A stretch of DNA of 64,000 nt from Petrosia ficiformis (GCA_947044365.1 OX345636.1:51392746-51456745), one strand, 5' to 3'. Shown: positions 13,601 to 25,700, counted from the stretch's first letter. The notes: generated by a model from the sequence alone, not told the origin. Program-made: numbers and translations.

Positions 13601-16600
13601 CAGTCAGTTCATCAGAGATCTGTGTACTGAGACTGCAATCAGGCTTCTACTTACTTCTTCAGGTCCCAGCTTTCAAGTACACAGAAAGGTAGAGACCTTG
13701 GTACCATCAGCAATGATTGATACATAGTCATCACAAGGCAATTACATAGGGATGTTTTTTTTTCTCTATATACACTTGTTATTATCTGATATTGAATTGC
13801 TCTCAGTATACATTTATTCACTACTACATGTACATGTATACATGTACATATACATATTCTAAGTATATAAAATGACACCAGGGGATTGGGTTAGTAATAA
13901 TGGGTATGGTATGACAGTATGGACATTGTTTAAATATTGTGGTGCTGTACATGTACCTTATTGAGAGAACTTATAATTATAATAATATTCATTGTCATTA
14001 TTAAATAATATCAGGGGTTGGGTCACCCCAATGTGTGTGGTTACTGGTTACTGCATTTTGGTGTGGTTACATCTTACTTTCTTTTGTCCAACATCACATT
14101 TGACATGCCTCTAAAGTCATATATTCTACAACTAGAGAATGTGAGCTGTATGATATGATGCTCCATGCATACTAGTCCAATGAAAGTGAGAATAGTCGAT
14201 GTTTTGGTTTTATAAAAGCTCATGTGTAATACACAAATGTTAGTACTGAAACACAAAGTCATTAAATAACACTTCAGTAATTGATGAAATAGATAGTAAT
14301 TAATCTATGTGTGACAAAAACAAGTAGAAAACTGTTCTCAAAAATTAAAACTTTTTGTGTACATGTACAGTGTGTATAACATTTCCACATGCTTTTCTAT
14401 GGCCAGAGAATCCATCCTACACATACATGTACATGTACATTTACTTTCATTGTCATTATACATATGTATATTATTACACTTGTGTCACATACATGTACAT
14501 GTATAGTTAAGAGAATTATTAAATTATGAGAGCTTGATGATCATTACATATAACAAGTAGGAAATAGTTCTTTTAGTTCATGTAAAATGTAAGTTACAGT
14601 ATGAATAAGTATAGTGTTTAACTAAACACATGTGTATGTGATAGGGTCACAATTGATCAGTCAAATAGTAAGGATCCAATGAATAGGATTATAATATTTG
14701 TTTAGTTAATGAGCAAATATTCAAATAATTATTGTTTATTTCAAAATAATTTTTTATTATCATATCTTGTTTCTAGCGAAATACCAAATATTAGCTCACC
14801 ATTTTCTTGTATATACACATGTACATGTAAACTACATGTAAACTACATGTAATATAGATGTTTGTAAATACAGTCTTATAGTACACTTGTAAAGTAGAGA
14901 ATGGATAATAAAAGCATTATTATCCATTCTCTACTCCACAAGCATAGCAAGCCTGTAATACACAACAAGAAACTCCTCAGTCATTATAATATTATATCAC
15001 ATAATATCACATGTTTGGTTTTCATAAATGAATATTCAAAACTACAAAAATAGATTCAAATACCAAATTAATATTCTAATATTATATAATTATAATTAAT
15101 ATAAAGTTCATAATATTATATACTTGTTATCATTTGAATCATACTGAATGAGCACCATCGGGACGGGATCCTCGCCTACGTGGCAAAGTAATACAAACTA
15201 TAATTTTTTCTAAATATTATACACTGTATGCCAAAAGATTATAATAATTATATATCATTACTCATTTGTATGGTCATATAATAATGTTTACTTCAGATGG
15301 TTTAGTTTATGTGTACAAAACATAAAGTAATAAAATTGTACTGGCATGTTAGTGTGTATATAATAGTTATTAAACTAACATGTCAGTACTTACTTTATAA
15401 CTGAAACATTTTAGTATCATTATACTAGTCTCTTCCTTGTCTATACTATAAGTCTTACATTTTTGTCTCTCTTTTATCTCAAAGAAGAATGAAAGATCCT
15501 CAATGAGTCCTGTGAAACGTTCTACAAAGATCCTTAAAACTGCTGAGAAAACAAACATTGCAAGTCAGTACATTTGAAATAGGCGGAGCTAGAATGTAAT
15601 AGAGAATGCTTGGAGCTAGTGCTCGATGTTGTAGCAACCACTACCACAATATTGTTTGCTTTCATGTAGTGCTTTGCTAGCGATAGCCATGATACAGGAG
15701 CAGTTATGTTTTGATGTGTCCTCATGCTCCAAGAGTCTTCTCAAGTCTGGAAACAGTAAATGTGAGTTATAAAAATTGTAATACTTTATAACCGAAGGGT
15801 TTTAGCAAAGCCTCTTGTGTATTTTGATTCTTGTATAATTTGGTAGTAAATGAAAAGTGAACCTGTAATAAAGTTATTGTACATTGACTAGTTGTGATTA
15901 TATTCCACATGTCAGGTTGAGTGATGTCCATGTTTCAAAGACTACATGTAAGATTACTTTGATATTGATTGAACCCGAGCCACAAGGGAACTCTAACCTT
16001 CCCCTAACCCTACCCTAAATCAACCACATAATGATATTCATGAGATTTTGATGGCATTAATGCTCAGGTTTTCATGTAGGAATTTTTTTTAGGGGGAAGC
16101 AATCGATCATGTGAAGCACACAACTCCTTGGAGTGTGTGGAAATATGCTCCTCCAGGATATGTTTATGATTTATACAGTAGGTCATCTGAGGATATAGAT
16201 GAGGTGTTGTTACATACATGTATTGAAGTAAATCATGCCTGAAATACATGTAAAGGGGGAACTCAATATAGGGGTCAGGAGGAATACCTGCCACTGTATA
16301 TACATTTTTTAAACAACATTTAATACATTAACTACTAAATACACAGGACCTGTAAAATGTAGCTACAAAATGTCAACTGCTGGGGACTGAGGCTTATGGA
16401 ACATTGTTAAACGCTTTACCACTCAGGAGGGCCAATGAACATGTACATGTATGTTTTGGTTCTCTGATTAATTTTTTATAGCTGTACGGATTATTAGAGC
16501 TGAGAAAAATGTACCTCAGTACCCACTGATTTTGATTCCTTATAGCAGAGATAATACCACAGGAATGTATATTTAACGCAGTTCTGTATGCACATAGTAT

Positions 16601-19600
16601 TGTACTGCAACCATAAAATGAATATCAAGAATAAAGTATGAATATAATTAATGGGTAATTGTATGGTTTCTCACTTCCGCTGTAACGCCACCTTAATCAT
16701 TGTCAAGTATTTAAAAAACATTATTTCATGTAAGATATGTGGTAATAAGTTGTCATATCATGATGTGATCATAATACTGAATTAGTATTCATATTTGTGG
16801 TTAACATAATCAATTAGTGGACTAGTCACTTAAGATACAAAAATGTACGTGACTATTAGTTGACTAGTACATTACAATGAGATATACATGTATGTACATG
16901 TACATGTATGTGTGTATGGATGTGTGTGCATTTGTGTATGCATATGTGTGTGTTTAGTGTCATCTCAATTTCGATTTATATAATGTGTAATTATAATGCA
17001 TAATAATATAAATTGACTAACATACAGTACATGTACATGTACATGTACATGTATGTTGAAAGATAAATTCACTAACTACATATGTAATATCAATAAACAA
17101 AAGCTTACATTGATACACTCGTTATTATGTTATTATGTATATAAAACCACTTAAATGTGATATCTAAGAAGATTAATAGTGACTCTTCCAGTATATAAAA
17201 AATGGCTTCCTGTATTGTGAGTGTGTCCTGTTTTAGAGGTGGACTGGGTCAGTTCAAACAGGTTTGGTTACTGCTTTGTGTATTTGGGCATAGATTACAA
17301 ACACAATTGGAAACACCACATGTGGTCCAATGGGTATGGATTAAGAGAAATGATCACATATTTTTACTTTTGACAACTAGTACAAAATGTTATAATTACT
17401 AACCCTTGCACCACAATTTACTAAAGATACTGGTAAGAACACACACTGACTCACTACTAAACTAAATGATCAATCATACTATATACTATAGGGACAGTAC
17501 ATTAGCTAGGTGTTACAATATGTGTAAGTATATAAACAATTTTTATTTTTTATTTTTATACAAGTGTTTTTGACCAAATGTGGCTTAACGAGGAAACTAG
17601 AATAGCACAAGTGCTAATATTAACCAGCTCCGACGGCTTTACATCCCCTCCGAAGGATGCGGTGATAAACACCTTCTCATTTTTAAAGGTAGAGCTGAGT
17701 AAACTCATAGGCGAGAGAAAAAGCCTGACCCTAGAACCTGCAACCTTACGATTGGAGGCTAGCACTTTAACCAGCAGGCCACTAGAACCCCAATTAACAT
17801 TAAATAACAAACAATTCTAATTATAAACACAATGGTATATATATCTCATTTATAATGTAACATATGATATAATTAGAATTACAATTTTGATCAGCTTAAG
17901 AGAATAATAGTCTTAATTATGGATCAGAGATTTAAATCAAGTTTTTATATTACCTGATAAAGTGTTCAATAGATTATCAAATAATATATGATACATTATA
18001 ATTGAGATAAACACAAACAAATGAATAAATAAATTATACAAGTCACTGATACTTCATTTTTACATACTGTTATTTACAGGATAGAATCACACTGGTTGAT
18101 TTAACAGAGGTTAGTGAAGAACATAGAGCTCTTCAAGTAATGTTAAATATATCACTGGAAAGGTTAGTCATATTCTGATGCTTTTAATATATTGAAAAGG
18201 TGATTAACTCATACATGTTGTGTTGTGTAATTATATATCTTTCACTTATATGTGACATATAATTATCACTTTGTTGTAAATAAGTTTGATGAAATGCTTA
18301 CATTAAAACACTTGTTATTCCACCATTTTATACAGTAAACTAACTAAATGTGCTATCTAAGAAGCTTAATGATAGTTCTTCCTACATGTATAAAACATGT
18401 ATTTGGCTTAGTGTACAAAATGGTAGAATAATGAACATTTAGATATAAGTGTATGATCAAAACTATTTTACTAGAAGTGTCCATTCTGAAAACTATATCA
18501 CATATAATTATCAATAGATTATATTTTGATCCATATCACTAATTTTATGAGAGACAAGCATATATTAATTATTCATATTAATTAAAAGATAAACTAATGG
18601 ATAACAAAACTACAATATCTATCAAAAACAACTAACATGAGAATATTCGTTGTCCACAAAGTTGTCAACAAGTCTTTGTACTTCATCTTTATCATTTCTT
18701 CTATAGGCGTTCCACAGGTCCAAATTCTATAGTACAGAGTATGTCAAAATGAAATTAACATAATTACAAATACTAATTAATATAATACTAAACACAATTA
18801 TTATTCAGAATTGGTCTAGTTACTAAACTATTAAACAACAGATTTAACAAATTATATAAAGTACATGTCATAATAATGAATGGTATAACATAAACAATTA
18901 ATACAATGTACTTAAAACACATATTATATAAATGTCATTATGTATAGTAATTATGTGTATGTACTAACATCTTGTGGAGTACAACATGTTATTTGTTATT
19001 GTAAGTACAAATTCATGAACATACATATTACTCTGGAATGAGTAATTAACATCTGTTGCTTTCACAAATGATAGAATTGTAATAATAATAATATACATGT
19101 ACATGTTCCACTTGTTATACATGTACTTATAATACAATGCTACATGTATATAGCTACATTGTACATTTGGCCTGCAGGGCCATACCTACATGTATGATTG
19201 CTTTCCACAGGGATGAATCTATATATATTTGTATATATACATGTATGTTTCTCACTTACATGTACATGAACATCAATCTGTTATATATATTATGAATGGT
19301 ATGACAGACCAAAAAAGGGTGAAACTGTGAATTACATTATACATGTATCACTACAAGGCACATATACATGTACAGTTGCACATGTGTATGAAAACTGTTT
19401 TCTGATGTGATTGGAATATGCTTAAACTATTACACAGTAATTTTCTGAACGTTTTGGCATTAAAGGTACACAGACAGAACTAATCACTTACATGTAATCC
19501 CTTGTACATGTACATGTATACATGCACATACATGTATACTGCATCGAGTAATGAAATATAGTATACAACACATAATATTATGTATTATAATCTACTCATA

Positions 19601-22600
19601 TTCTTCATTATATCATACATTATAGATAATAATTTTTATTGTTCTGAGCTCCATAATTTTATTTCATACATATACATGTGTATATGTCTATATGATACAT
19701 TGTGGAGAAAAGTGTAAGGCTCTAGAATCATACTGTATATCACATGTAATCAGATTGAGTTACTGGTCCACTGAAATGAAGTATTTATATTGAAAGTAAG
19801 AGATAGAATATTTCATATATTAGTATAATAATTGAGTAATAATTATACACATGACGTATGTGTACAGTATTTCTAGGAGATGAACTAATAATCCAACATT
19901 CTAATATTCATGTGGATATAATATATAATAAAAATGACACATGTGACTCATTCATAATATAAAATGGTGGTAGAGAACTTGTTTGCTACTGTGTTACCGA
20001 TTCTATTAGCTTGTAAAATGTTCAAAAGAAAGAAGCTATGTACATGTAGCTACAATGAAACTACTATTATAAATCTACTATAAAACTATAACTGTGTGAG
20101 GTAATAATTATAATATCACTAGAAAGACATCAATATTTGAATATTCATTTATTGTAGTTTAAAGGTAATGGCTGACACTAGTGATATTCATATAGTGATT
20201 GTAGGTTCATAATGAAATGATTATGTACAGTTAACAAAATTACAAAACACACCAATGTACAAATAACTATTACAACATTGGTTTGATGAGTGGATCACTT
20301 CATTTATTAACAAGTGAAACAACTGAAAGAGATGATAAATCAGAAAATCTAGAATGTAGGATGGTGTCCCCTAGGATTGAGGATCAGTTTGTCAGTTTCA
20401 GAGAGAATTTGACCACCCCAGTTAACAACACCCACACACCATATTCCTTAGGGATATCATAATCTCTATATAAGGGATTCTGTTATCCCATAATGCTTCT
20501 CTTTGAGAATCATGTACCCCTTGTTCTCAGTATAAAGCAGAGCAATGTCCTATGTGTAACATCTTCAATCGTAGAGTTTAGTATCTACATGACAGGAGCT
20601 AAATCTGAACAATGTTATAGTAAGACACACACAATATTTACATTTAAAATTCAGATGAGCAAACAATACAAGAATTTTACTTGGACATCAATGATATTCT
20701 ATTTTTAGGCAATCACCTACTAATTGTTAATTTATGATAATTAGTTACTAATTACTAATTGTAATAATGAATCAAGGTATATATACATGTACTATAAATG
20801 TGAATTTGTCACTGACTGTACATGTATGATTATGTAAATGAATTAATCCAGATTATATGATAAAAATACCAACATGTTTATCTTTTCAGGATTGAGAGAA
20901 GATTCTCACTGGACTAACTACATGTACATGTACATATATGATCACAATAAATAGCATTAATTAGTAACACATGTTCAACATATCATGTAAGACACAAATA
21001 GTTCAATATGTAGTAAGCAAATGTTTAAAGGTTGAGGCTTCTGGATCAACACCAGTGTTTTACATTTAACACTTGTATATCAGGTTCATATATAATACAA
21101 TTATTTATGAATTTCCTTATGCAAAATGAACACATAGCTAATGTTACACTAAACAGGTTTATAAACAAAATAACACCATTATAAATGAAATTGACTTGGT
21201 TGGTGAGGGGGTGGATCACTTCATCAAAGATGCTAATTTGAATTCATATACACAATAACATGTCATATACAGGTCTATGAAAGTCTTTAAGCCTCTTCAT
21301 TGAGAAGATTACACTAGCAAACTGAGAAAATAAAGTTTTCTAATACTTGTATGGGAGGAATTTCTTGCACAAGACAGCCAATTTTACCATACTCTAGAAC
21401 CTTGAAACCACATCCACTAAACCTGAAAAGCACAACAACCAACTAGAAGCCATAAAATTACTATACTTATACAATTCTGCATATACATGTAGTATACAGT
21501 TCCACATATTCAATGATAGGGTGACCCTATTTCAGTCATTTGAATAATTGACTGACCATTGACCACTACAATGGGAGAAAATTACAAGTTTTTCAGAGAT
21601 TGTCTTTAGCTTACTTACTATGTAAACAAGTACCTAAGTCTCACGGGTCAGATGTTAGATGAGGAAGTAACGTCTACAAACTGTGCCTATAATCTATTTT
21701 TTTTTATATAATAAAACTACTATAGAGTGTACTTATACAATTCTGCATATACACATGTAGTATATAGTTCCAAATGTTCAATGAAATGGCAACCCATAAT
21801 TTGAATAATTGACTGACCCTTCACCCCAATAAAAACACTTTCTCAGAGATCATCTTTAGCTTACTTGATGGCAACAAGTCCCATAGTCTCACGGGTCAGA
21901 TGTTAGATGAAGAAGTAACATCTACAAACTGTGCCTAAAATTTTTTTTTTTTTATGATTGGCTTGGGACAAAAATAACAAAACACACAAACCAATCAAAT
22001 TCATGTGACTTAATTTACCATAGGAACATGGAGACTACATACATGCTTACTTCGATATCATACTCAGCAGGAGAGAATATCTTCCACTTAACTATACACA
22101 ATAATCGTTCATTAGTTATAGTAAGACTAAGATAGTAAACTGAGTGTTTGAAAGTTCAGTAGTCTCCATGCTTGATGTTATATGACTAGGTGAATGTAGG
22201 CATTAAAGGGCGAGCATAAGCTTATAACATACATGTAAGTTGTCTTAGGATCTTCAGCATGTGTTGGTATTCTCGCTTCTCTCCTTTTTCTAGATCTACT
22301 TATTTCTGCCTGTCTTGTCTGCCGATGCAATGGGTCTCTATTGCTATTTGCCTACTCACTCTCGTTCTGTCAGCTTCCAGTCTCCCTGCTTGATCATCTG
22401 GGGTCTCTAATGTTCTTTGCTCCCCGATCTTAATTGATTGCCTCTTCAGACACACTTTGTGTTGCTCTGGAGTCTCCCTAGTCCTCCTACATGCAACTCT
22501 AATTCTCTCTGTCTCGATTTCATGTTCCACGTATTTGTTGACTAATCTTTTTATTGAATATATTTGGTATACGCAAATAAATAATATAGAAAGTAATATT

Positions 22601-23418
22601 AATTTACGGTGTGCGTGACAGACAGACAAACGCCACTTTACACATTATGTTAGGCTCGCTTACACTCGTTAATTAATGTACTTGTACATGTACATGATCT
22701 AATGATAAAAAAATTTGATTGGTATGCTAAAATTCCTGCACACTATGTCTATAGCCTCCTCTGTCCAATGTCTAACCTATGAGACTATAAGTGCCATTAC
22801 CCCATCACTATCTCCTCCCACTACTTTGGAAACATAACTAAGTGTAAGAGTTATTTACTGGAAGAGGAGAGGTGTAGCTTCCATAAACATCATAATTAGA
22901 ACTAAGGCTTTTAAGGAACAATGATTATAAGATGTAAATTGAAGACACATAGTAGTTACATTAAAAAGATTGTGGTTACTGAAAGACCCTTAAATTGTGT
23001 TAGTCTCCCTGTACTGTCAGGTTTATAAAGGGAGGTGGATGGATTACTTGAACTGATTTAACATCTACTCTTCTTAGACTGTATGGTTTGATGATCACAT
23101 GACTCCCAGTCCCTAAAGTTCAATGATCATATGAGACTTCAATGGCAATACTTCCAGTACTAGTGGTGGTACAATAGCCACAATGAATGAAAAATAACAA
23201 AGCAAACAGCTACCACTAGTAGACTTAACAATAGACAGTATATCGTTATACAAATGTACATGCTGAATAGGTCTGTGTTGCTAGTTTCCTCCTAACATAT
23301 ACATCTTCATTCTATTACAAATGGAACGTGATCCTATTACACTGAATAACAAACAAGGCTAATTATACAACATATTTATAATTCCACTCACCAGATTCTC
23401 TTTTTCCTGAGAGGACAT
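6194..23418 (-). CDS. ankyrin-repeat protein gene, long introns, partial
   Basis: Reconstructed from exon-like segments on the minus strand, each bounded by AG and GT. Exon at 23392-23418 starts at ATG (MSSQEKENL, donor GTGAGT). 18637-18726 is 30 codons, phase 0 to 0 (NLDLWNAYRRND, then DEVQRLV). 11750-11860 is 37 codons, phase 0 to 0 (EEDVHVVSLLSDANTDFNW). 6194-6292 is 33 codons, phase 0 to 0 (SLLHQAALYNKL, then LDVILKSGGDSN). The last two read as one ankyrin repeat across the splice junction, with the helix-turn-helix and LLH-x-AA pattern of the family. Two more exons, 15645-15746 (phase 1 to 1) and 15394-15542 (phase 1 to 0), join each other in frame but need an unseen upstream exon. The 3' end was not found. 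Ankyrin proteins are protein-protein scaffolds; this one's partner is unknown. Confidence 0.6.
7433..8805. mobile_element. hAT-type element with 8-bp target duplication
   Basis: The ends are TAGGGCATGAACGAAT and, inverted, TAGAGCATGAACGAAT. The 8-bp direct repeat CAACAGAT flanks both sides (7425-7432 and 8806-8813), the hallmark of hAT transposition. The 1373-bp interior has no transposase frame and contains a second, nested element at 7553-8039. Confidence 0.75.
7553..8039. mobile_element. nested TA-flanked MITE
   Basis: A 25-bp perfect inverted repeat starts GATAATAAAGTAAAGGGATT at the left and is mirrored at 8015-8039. TA dinucleotides flank both ends, as for Tc1/mariner-type elements. 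It sits inside the hAT element at 7433-8805 and so is younger. A 26-bp internal tandem duplication lies near 7655-7710. A related, degraded sequence begins around 12118. Confidence 0.7.
8814..10058. other. intronic or intergenic stretch, no gene recognised
   Basis: Open frames at 9018-9572 have no domain pattern or splice context. A short AG/GT-bounded minus-strand segment at about 9516-9553 has a stop in the phase needed by the ankyrin gene, so I did not include it. Confidence 0.45.
10061..10781 (+). mobile_element. pogo-type deletion derivative
   Basis: The terminal inverted repeats are nearly perfect over at least 23 bp (left CCATAATTGGGGAAATTAAT, right inverted CCGTAATTGGGGAAATTAAT) and are flanked by TA on both sides (10059-10060, 10782-10783). 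The 721-bp element keeps only the start of a transposase gene and a long TG microsatellite (10611-10687). The start CCGTA is shared with the 37143-37490 element. Confidence 0.8.
10227..10577 (+). pseudogene. truncated pogo-type transposase, N-terminal HTH part
   Basis: The frame begins MATLFKYFKKQSLPTS shortly after the left terminal repeat. It continues with a charged helix (EKILEEERSRAIRRKRK) and YTHFTPEARARIAKYAAQ, then AVKHFAKEFPTLGESTVR, which looks like a Psq/CENP-B-type helix-turn-helix DNA-binding domain. After STVR (near position 10500) the frame runs into non-coding sequence and the microsatellite, so the CENP-B and DDE regions are lost. It cannot be catalytically active but could still bind its terminal repeats. 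The N-terminus resembles MSLHKYFKRTLPTS in the 37-kb element, pointing to one family. Confidence 0.65.
11750..11860 (-). CDS. ankyrin-like exon
   Basis: A 111-nt exon, phase 0 to 0. The acceptor is TCAATAG and the donor GTAAGTG. It encodes IEYEDEEDVHVVSLLSDANT then DFNWTNEAFG, an ankyrin second helix and loop. Joining in phase to the 6194-6292 exon completes a repeat. Confidence 0.65.
12855..13101. mobile_element. possible hAT-like MITE with ATCGAT-rich interior
   Basis: The left end AGTGCTGTGAATC and the right end GAGTCCCAGCAC form an imperfect inverted repeat. Both are followed inward by dense ATCGATTAT/ATAATCGAT motifs that pair with each other. No clear target duplication was seen. Confidence 0.4.
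13236..13520 (+). repeat. dispersed repeat 'GGCCTGTAGGGCC' family, most complete copy
   Basis: Starts ATGGCCTGTAGGGCCAT, then a TATATA tract, TGTTTGTGTCACTT, TTGTATACGTAGTTAAGGAA, and a GC-richer tail with AAAAGAACGC and ACAGACCAGC. The same order of blocks recurs inverted at about 44740-45000 and in the same orientation at about 50165-50345; only the first part recurs at 19165-19262. Class unknown; a SINE or MITE is possible. Confidence 0.6.
13521..14699. other. intronic stretch, no gene recognised
   Basis: Open frames at 13651-13878 and 14074-14262 (minus) show no domain pattern. Several TACATG runs are present. Confidence 0.4.
14700..15075. mobile_element. degraded relative of the 4303-4657 hAT MITE
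   Basis: It shares blocks with that element: ATATCTTGTTTCTAGCGAAA followed by ATATTAGCTCACCATTTT, and a right half with ATTCAAATACCAAA. The terminal sequence is eroded, so limits are approximate. Confidence 0.45.
14893..14935. other. perfect 19-bp hairpin
   Basis: Arms at 14893-14911 and 14917-14935 (AGTAGAGAATGGATAATAA and its exact reverse complement) are separated by the 5-nt loop AAGCA. This is unlikely to be a random stem, but its role is unknown. Confidence 0.7.
15394..15746 (-). CDS. two candidate exons of the minus-strand gene
   Basis: Exon 15645-15746 (acceptor TTTCCAG, donor GTAGTGG) reads LRRLLEHEDTSKHNCSCIMA and on to SKALHESKQYC, ending phase 1. Exon 15394-15542 (acceptor TTTTCTCAG, donor GTAAGTAC) continues in phase with AVLRIFVERFTGLIEDLSFF and on to MILKCFSYK, ending phase 0. 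The strong donor and phase agreement argue for real exons. I do not recognise the domain; ankyrin-like helices are possible in the first. The exon that should precede them was not found. Confidence 0.45.
15747..17535. other. intronic stretch, no gene recognised
   Basis: AT-rich with TACATG runs and a TGTGTATG tract near 16905-16960. No exon-like segment recognised. Confidence 0.4.
17536..17805 (-). mobile_element. tRNA-derived SINE
   Basis: Read on the minus strand, the 5' part (17805 downward) has an A-box-like TGGCCTGCTGGTTAAAGTGC and a B-box-like GGTTGCAGGTTCTAG, the RNA polymerase III internal promoter pattern. The unrelated body follows, then an A-rich 3' tail (minus-strand AAAAATAAAAAATAAAAA, near 17536-17555). 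Its translated frames (17556-17820, both strands) are artefacts of the SINE. Confidence 0.65.
18080..18162 (+). CDS. orphan plus-strand exon, PARP-like segment (tentative)
   Basis: Bounded by TTTACAG and GTTAGT, 27 codons plus 2 nt. It reads DRITLVDLTEVSEEHRALQV then MLNISLER. This resembles the first helix region of PARP catalytic domains (V-x-L-x-x-x-S-x-E-[YF]-x-x-V-x-x-x-F-x-x-T). No flanking exons with the RIQN or H-Y-E motifs were found, so it may be a relic inside the minus-strand gene. Confidence 0.3.
18637..18726 (-). CDS. ankyrin-like exon
   Basis: A 90-nt exon, phase 0 to 0, acceptor ACTATAG, donor GTTAGT. Encodes NLDLWNAYRRNDKDEVQRLV then DNFVDNEYSH, a first-repeat capping pattern. 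It joins in phase to the ATG exon at 23392-23418. Confidence 0.6.
19165..19262 (+). repeat. partial copy of the 13236-13520 dispersed repeat
   Basis: Shares GGCCTGCAGGGCCATACC and ATTGCTTTCCACAGGG with the 13.2-kb copy, followed by the same TATATA tract and TGTTTCTCACTT. The rest of the repeat is absent. Confidence 0.55.
21315..21420 (-). other. candidate terminal exon, unrecognised
   Basis: After an acceptor-like CTTTTCAG, the phase-2 frame reads FSGCGFKVLEYGKIGCLVQE then IPPIQ and continues to a TAG near 21315 (a GTATTAG after IPPIQ could instead be a donor). The phase does not fit the ankyrin gene's ATG exon. Family not recognised. Confidence 0.25.
21466..21950. repeat. tandem duplication, two units of about 266 bp
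   Basis: Starts CTTATACAATTCTGCATATA at 21466 and again at 21732. Both units share TAGTCTCACGGGTCAGATGT (first unit with minor differences) and end in a T-rich run. No open frame spans them. Confidence 0.8.
22280..22540 (-). pseudogene. fragment with 'ETPDDxAxRLEADRxR' repeats
   Basis: The minus frame contains RETPEQHKVCLKRQ, LETPDDQAGRLEADRTRVSR and IETHCIGRQ: an Arg/Glu-rich heptad-like repeat of about 16-18 residues. Similar charged repeats precede helicase or transposase regions in some invertebrate mobile elements (from memory). A second, more broken copy lies at 50460-50665 with the same flanking sequence. Confidence 0.5.
23392..23418 (-). CDS. first coding exon of the ankyrin gene
   Basis: ATG TCC TCT CAG GAA AAA GAG AAT CTG followed by the donor GTGAGTGG. 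It is phase 0, matching the exon at 18637-18726. No other start in this region joins the ankyrin exons in phase. The short size makes this tentative. Confidence 0.45.
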
Positions 23419-24239
23419 TATCCTCACTGTTTGGTTCAACTTCTGGAGATATTGACAAGCATACAAACAGATACTGACTACTGAGAAAAGGGCGGTGTAT
23501 TCATACAAACAGGATACTGAGTTTACTGACAACTGAGAAAAGGGCGTTTATTGTTAATTTGTTATAAAGTGATAATGCACATCTATGTCACGTGAATGTG
23601 TAGGTGGGGCTAATTTTACGGTCAACTTGATTGCGAGGTGTGGCTCAGCATCTTATTATTACCTACAGGCAATTTGCAACTTTCTCAAACTACTGGAGCA
23701 ATCTAATAGTCAGTTCAACCTTGCTCACCATTTACTGCAAACACAGCATTAACCCAAGAGTGCAAGAGAACACTTCATTCATCCTCCCAACATCCCTTTA
23801 TCTCTTACTATAAACCAAGTATAATACATCAGCATGCACTATATGCTATTCTAATGTCTTTGCTCTTAGCTAACTTCAAACTAACATCAATGGTTGGACA
23901 CTTCAATCAAAATAATAACAAACACCATTAAAGGTATGGTAAACCAGGTGCGTGGAGCGAGCAGCAAAAAAGTTTATTAATTATTCATGAAGTAATTTAG
24001 GCCTACCGCATTAATAGATTAACTTCTGCGTCAAATTTTAGACGCAGAATTATGTTTGCATTAAAAACTGATTGACCAGATTTGAGTATTATATATTATG
24101 TATAATTGATTATAAACATGAAAACACACACTGCAAAAATAACTAATTTATTGATCAGTACAGTAAAAGAGCAGCATTATAGCAATGCACTAGTGATATT
24201 AATTAAAGACGAAAACATATAGTTATACATGTATTAAAA
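23419..24239. other. upstream region of the ankyrin gene and spacer
   Basis: Contains direct copies of ACTGAGAAAAGGGCG at 23480 and 23532 and a 9-bp-stem hairpin TTCTGCGTC...GACGCAGAA at 24026-24051. The plus frame at 23631-23813 is not gene-like. Promoter activity is plausible but not shown. Confidence 0.35.
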
Positions 24240-25700
24240 TACAATAACAACATTCAACCATAATACAAATTCCATTATTTACAGCAACGTTTTCAATGCA
24301 AGTGAAATTATTGAACTGGAGGTCAACATTATTCCAGATATGGAAACTGAACTGTGATTCTGATGACAAGTAATTGTTGTGTCTTCTCCCAAGAAAACGT
24401 GTGATGAAATGTCATGTTCATACTTCTTTCATAGTTTTTGGTTAAAACCTGCCCGAATAGCTGTTCCTACACATGGATCTCTACTATCGAGAAAATAATT
24501 TCAACAAAAGTAATTATTGTTTAAATAAACAAAAGCTGTAGATGGTGAATTTCGATAAACTATCAAGATTCCAGCAGCAACCTGTCCATAGTTTTGTTCA
24601 AACTTAGTGTTTTCAATGTTAACATTGATAACAAACGTTGAATGACAGAAAATAATTGTCAGTACTGCAGACGTTATCGTCGGGAATTTTTCCACTGAAT
24701 GAAAATCAGTTGTATAGCATGTATCATTGGGGTGATATATGTTTACATTACTGGTGAAGCTTGAATTATTTAGAAATACATTTGTGCTATTGTTTGATTC
24801 ATTAAGATGCGAGGAAAGATTGTCAAAATATGCAACAACGTTAACAGCACCAAAGCTACAAGAGATATTAATTTCTCCTCCATGACATGATGTGTCCTCA
24901 ATGTTTATTAATTTGAATACGTTAGCAGGGAAAAATGGCAAAACTCTTATATTGCTGAATATTAATATTCACTAATCTGACATGTCTGGATTGTGTGATG
25001 AGTACTACAGCTTTTTGTCTTTGTTCTATGTAGAAGAAAGACTGGTTGACTGATTTTAGTATTTTTTGATATAGTCAACTGTGTAACATTATTAAAAATG
25101 ATATTTCTTACCCCACCAATCCCTGTGCTCTTGTTAGTCTCTGTGTTGTTGCAGTCTATTTTAGCTTTATAATTTAATTACTAACATTACCATGCCCTAT
25201 CATCTTGTGAACACATTATGCACATCACACGCATGCATGAAATACACACACATGCACACACACATGTACACACACATGTACACACACAACATATGTTGAA
25301 CAAACTTCACCTAACCTAACCTATTTATTAAAGGCTATTAGCACAATGGTAGCGACTACCAAACACTTTGATTTGCTCCTGTCACTTCGCTAGTGATGGT
25401 GAAGTTTTCGATGTTTCTAACTATACAGGAACTAGGGTACTGGAAATGATGTGTAACATTAGATGAAAGTATACCAGTGTAGTGTTGGAAAGCTTTCTGT
25501 TGTAATTCGGATTACATAGACTATCACTCAATGGATAGCATCTGCAATTATACTCAAAATTGTTCAATGGTGTCGCTTGAATCACTCCTCTGCAATCCAC
25601 AACTTTCTGTTGTGTACTGAAACCCAGTGCTGGAAAGAGAATGAAGAGTGTCAGCAAAAGTATATAATTCAGAGTGAAATAACATATTCCAGCATTCAGT
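24240..25700 (-). pseudogene. secreted/adhesin-like gene with several frameshifts
   Basis: The minus strand shows a hydrophobic leader (YILLLTLFILFPALGF) followed by Cys-containing sequence (VVDCRGV, NCRCYPLSDSLC) near 25500-25670. In another frame come CIVRNIENFTITSE (about 25390-25430), then GGVRNIIFNNVTQLTIS (about 25060-25130), AVVLITQSRHVRLVNINIQQ (about 24950-25010), and the 24501-24941 block (INISCSFGAVNVVAYFDNLS, VNIENTKFEQNYGQVAAG). Repeated N-x-[IV]-x-[IV] strands and many N-glycosylation sequons suggest an extracellular beta-helix-type protein. At least three frame changes break the reading, and no ATG is in frame with the leader. It is either a pseudogene or a gene damaged by assembly indels. 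Exact family not identified. Confidence 0.5.

Noticed and set aside
15115..15175. Minus-strand segment reading EDPVPMVLIQYDSNDN after a possible acceptor
   Set aside because: Protein-like, but no acceptor gives this frame in the phase required by the neighbouring exon; left out of the gene model.
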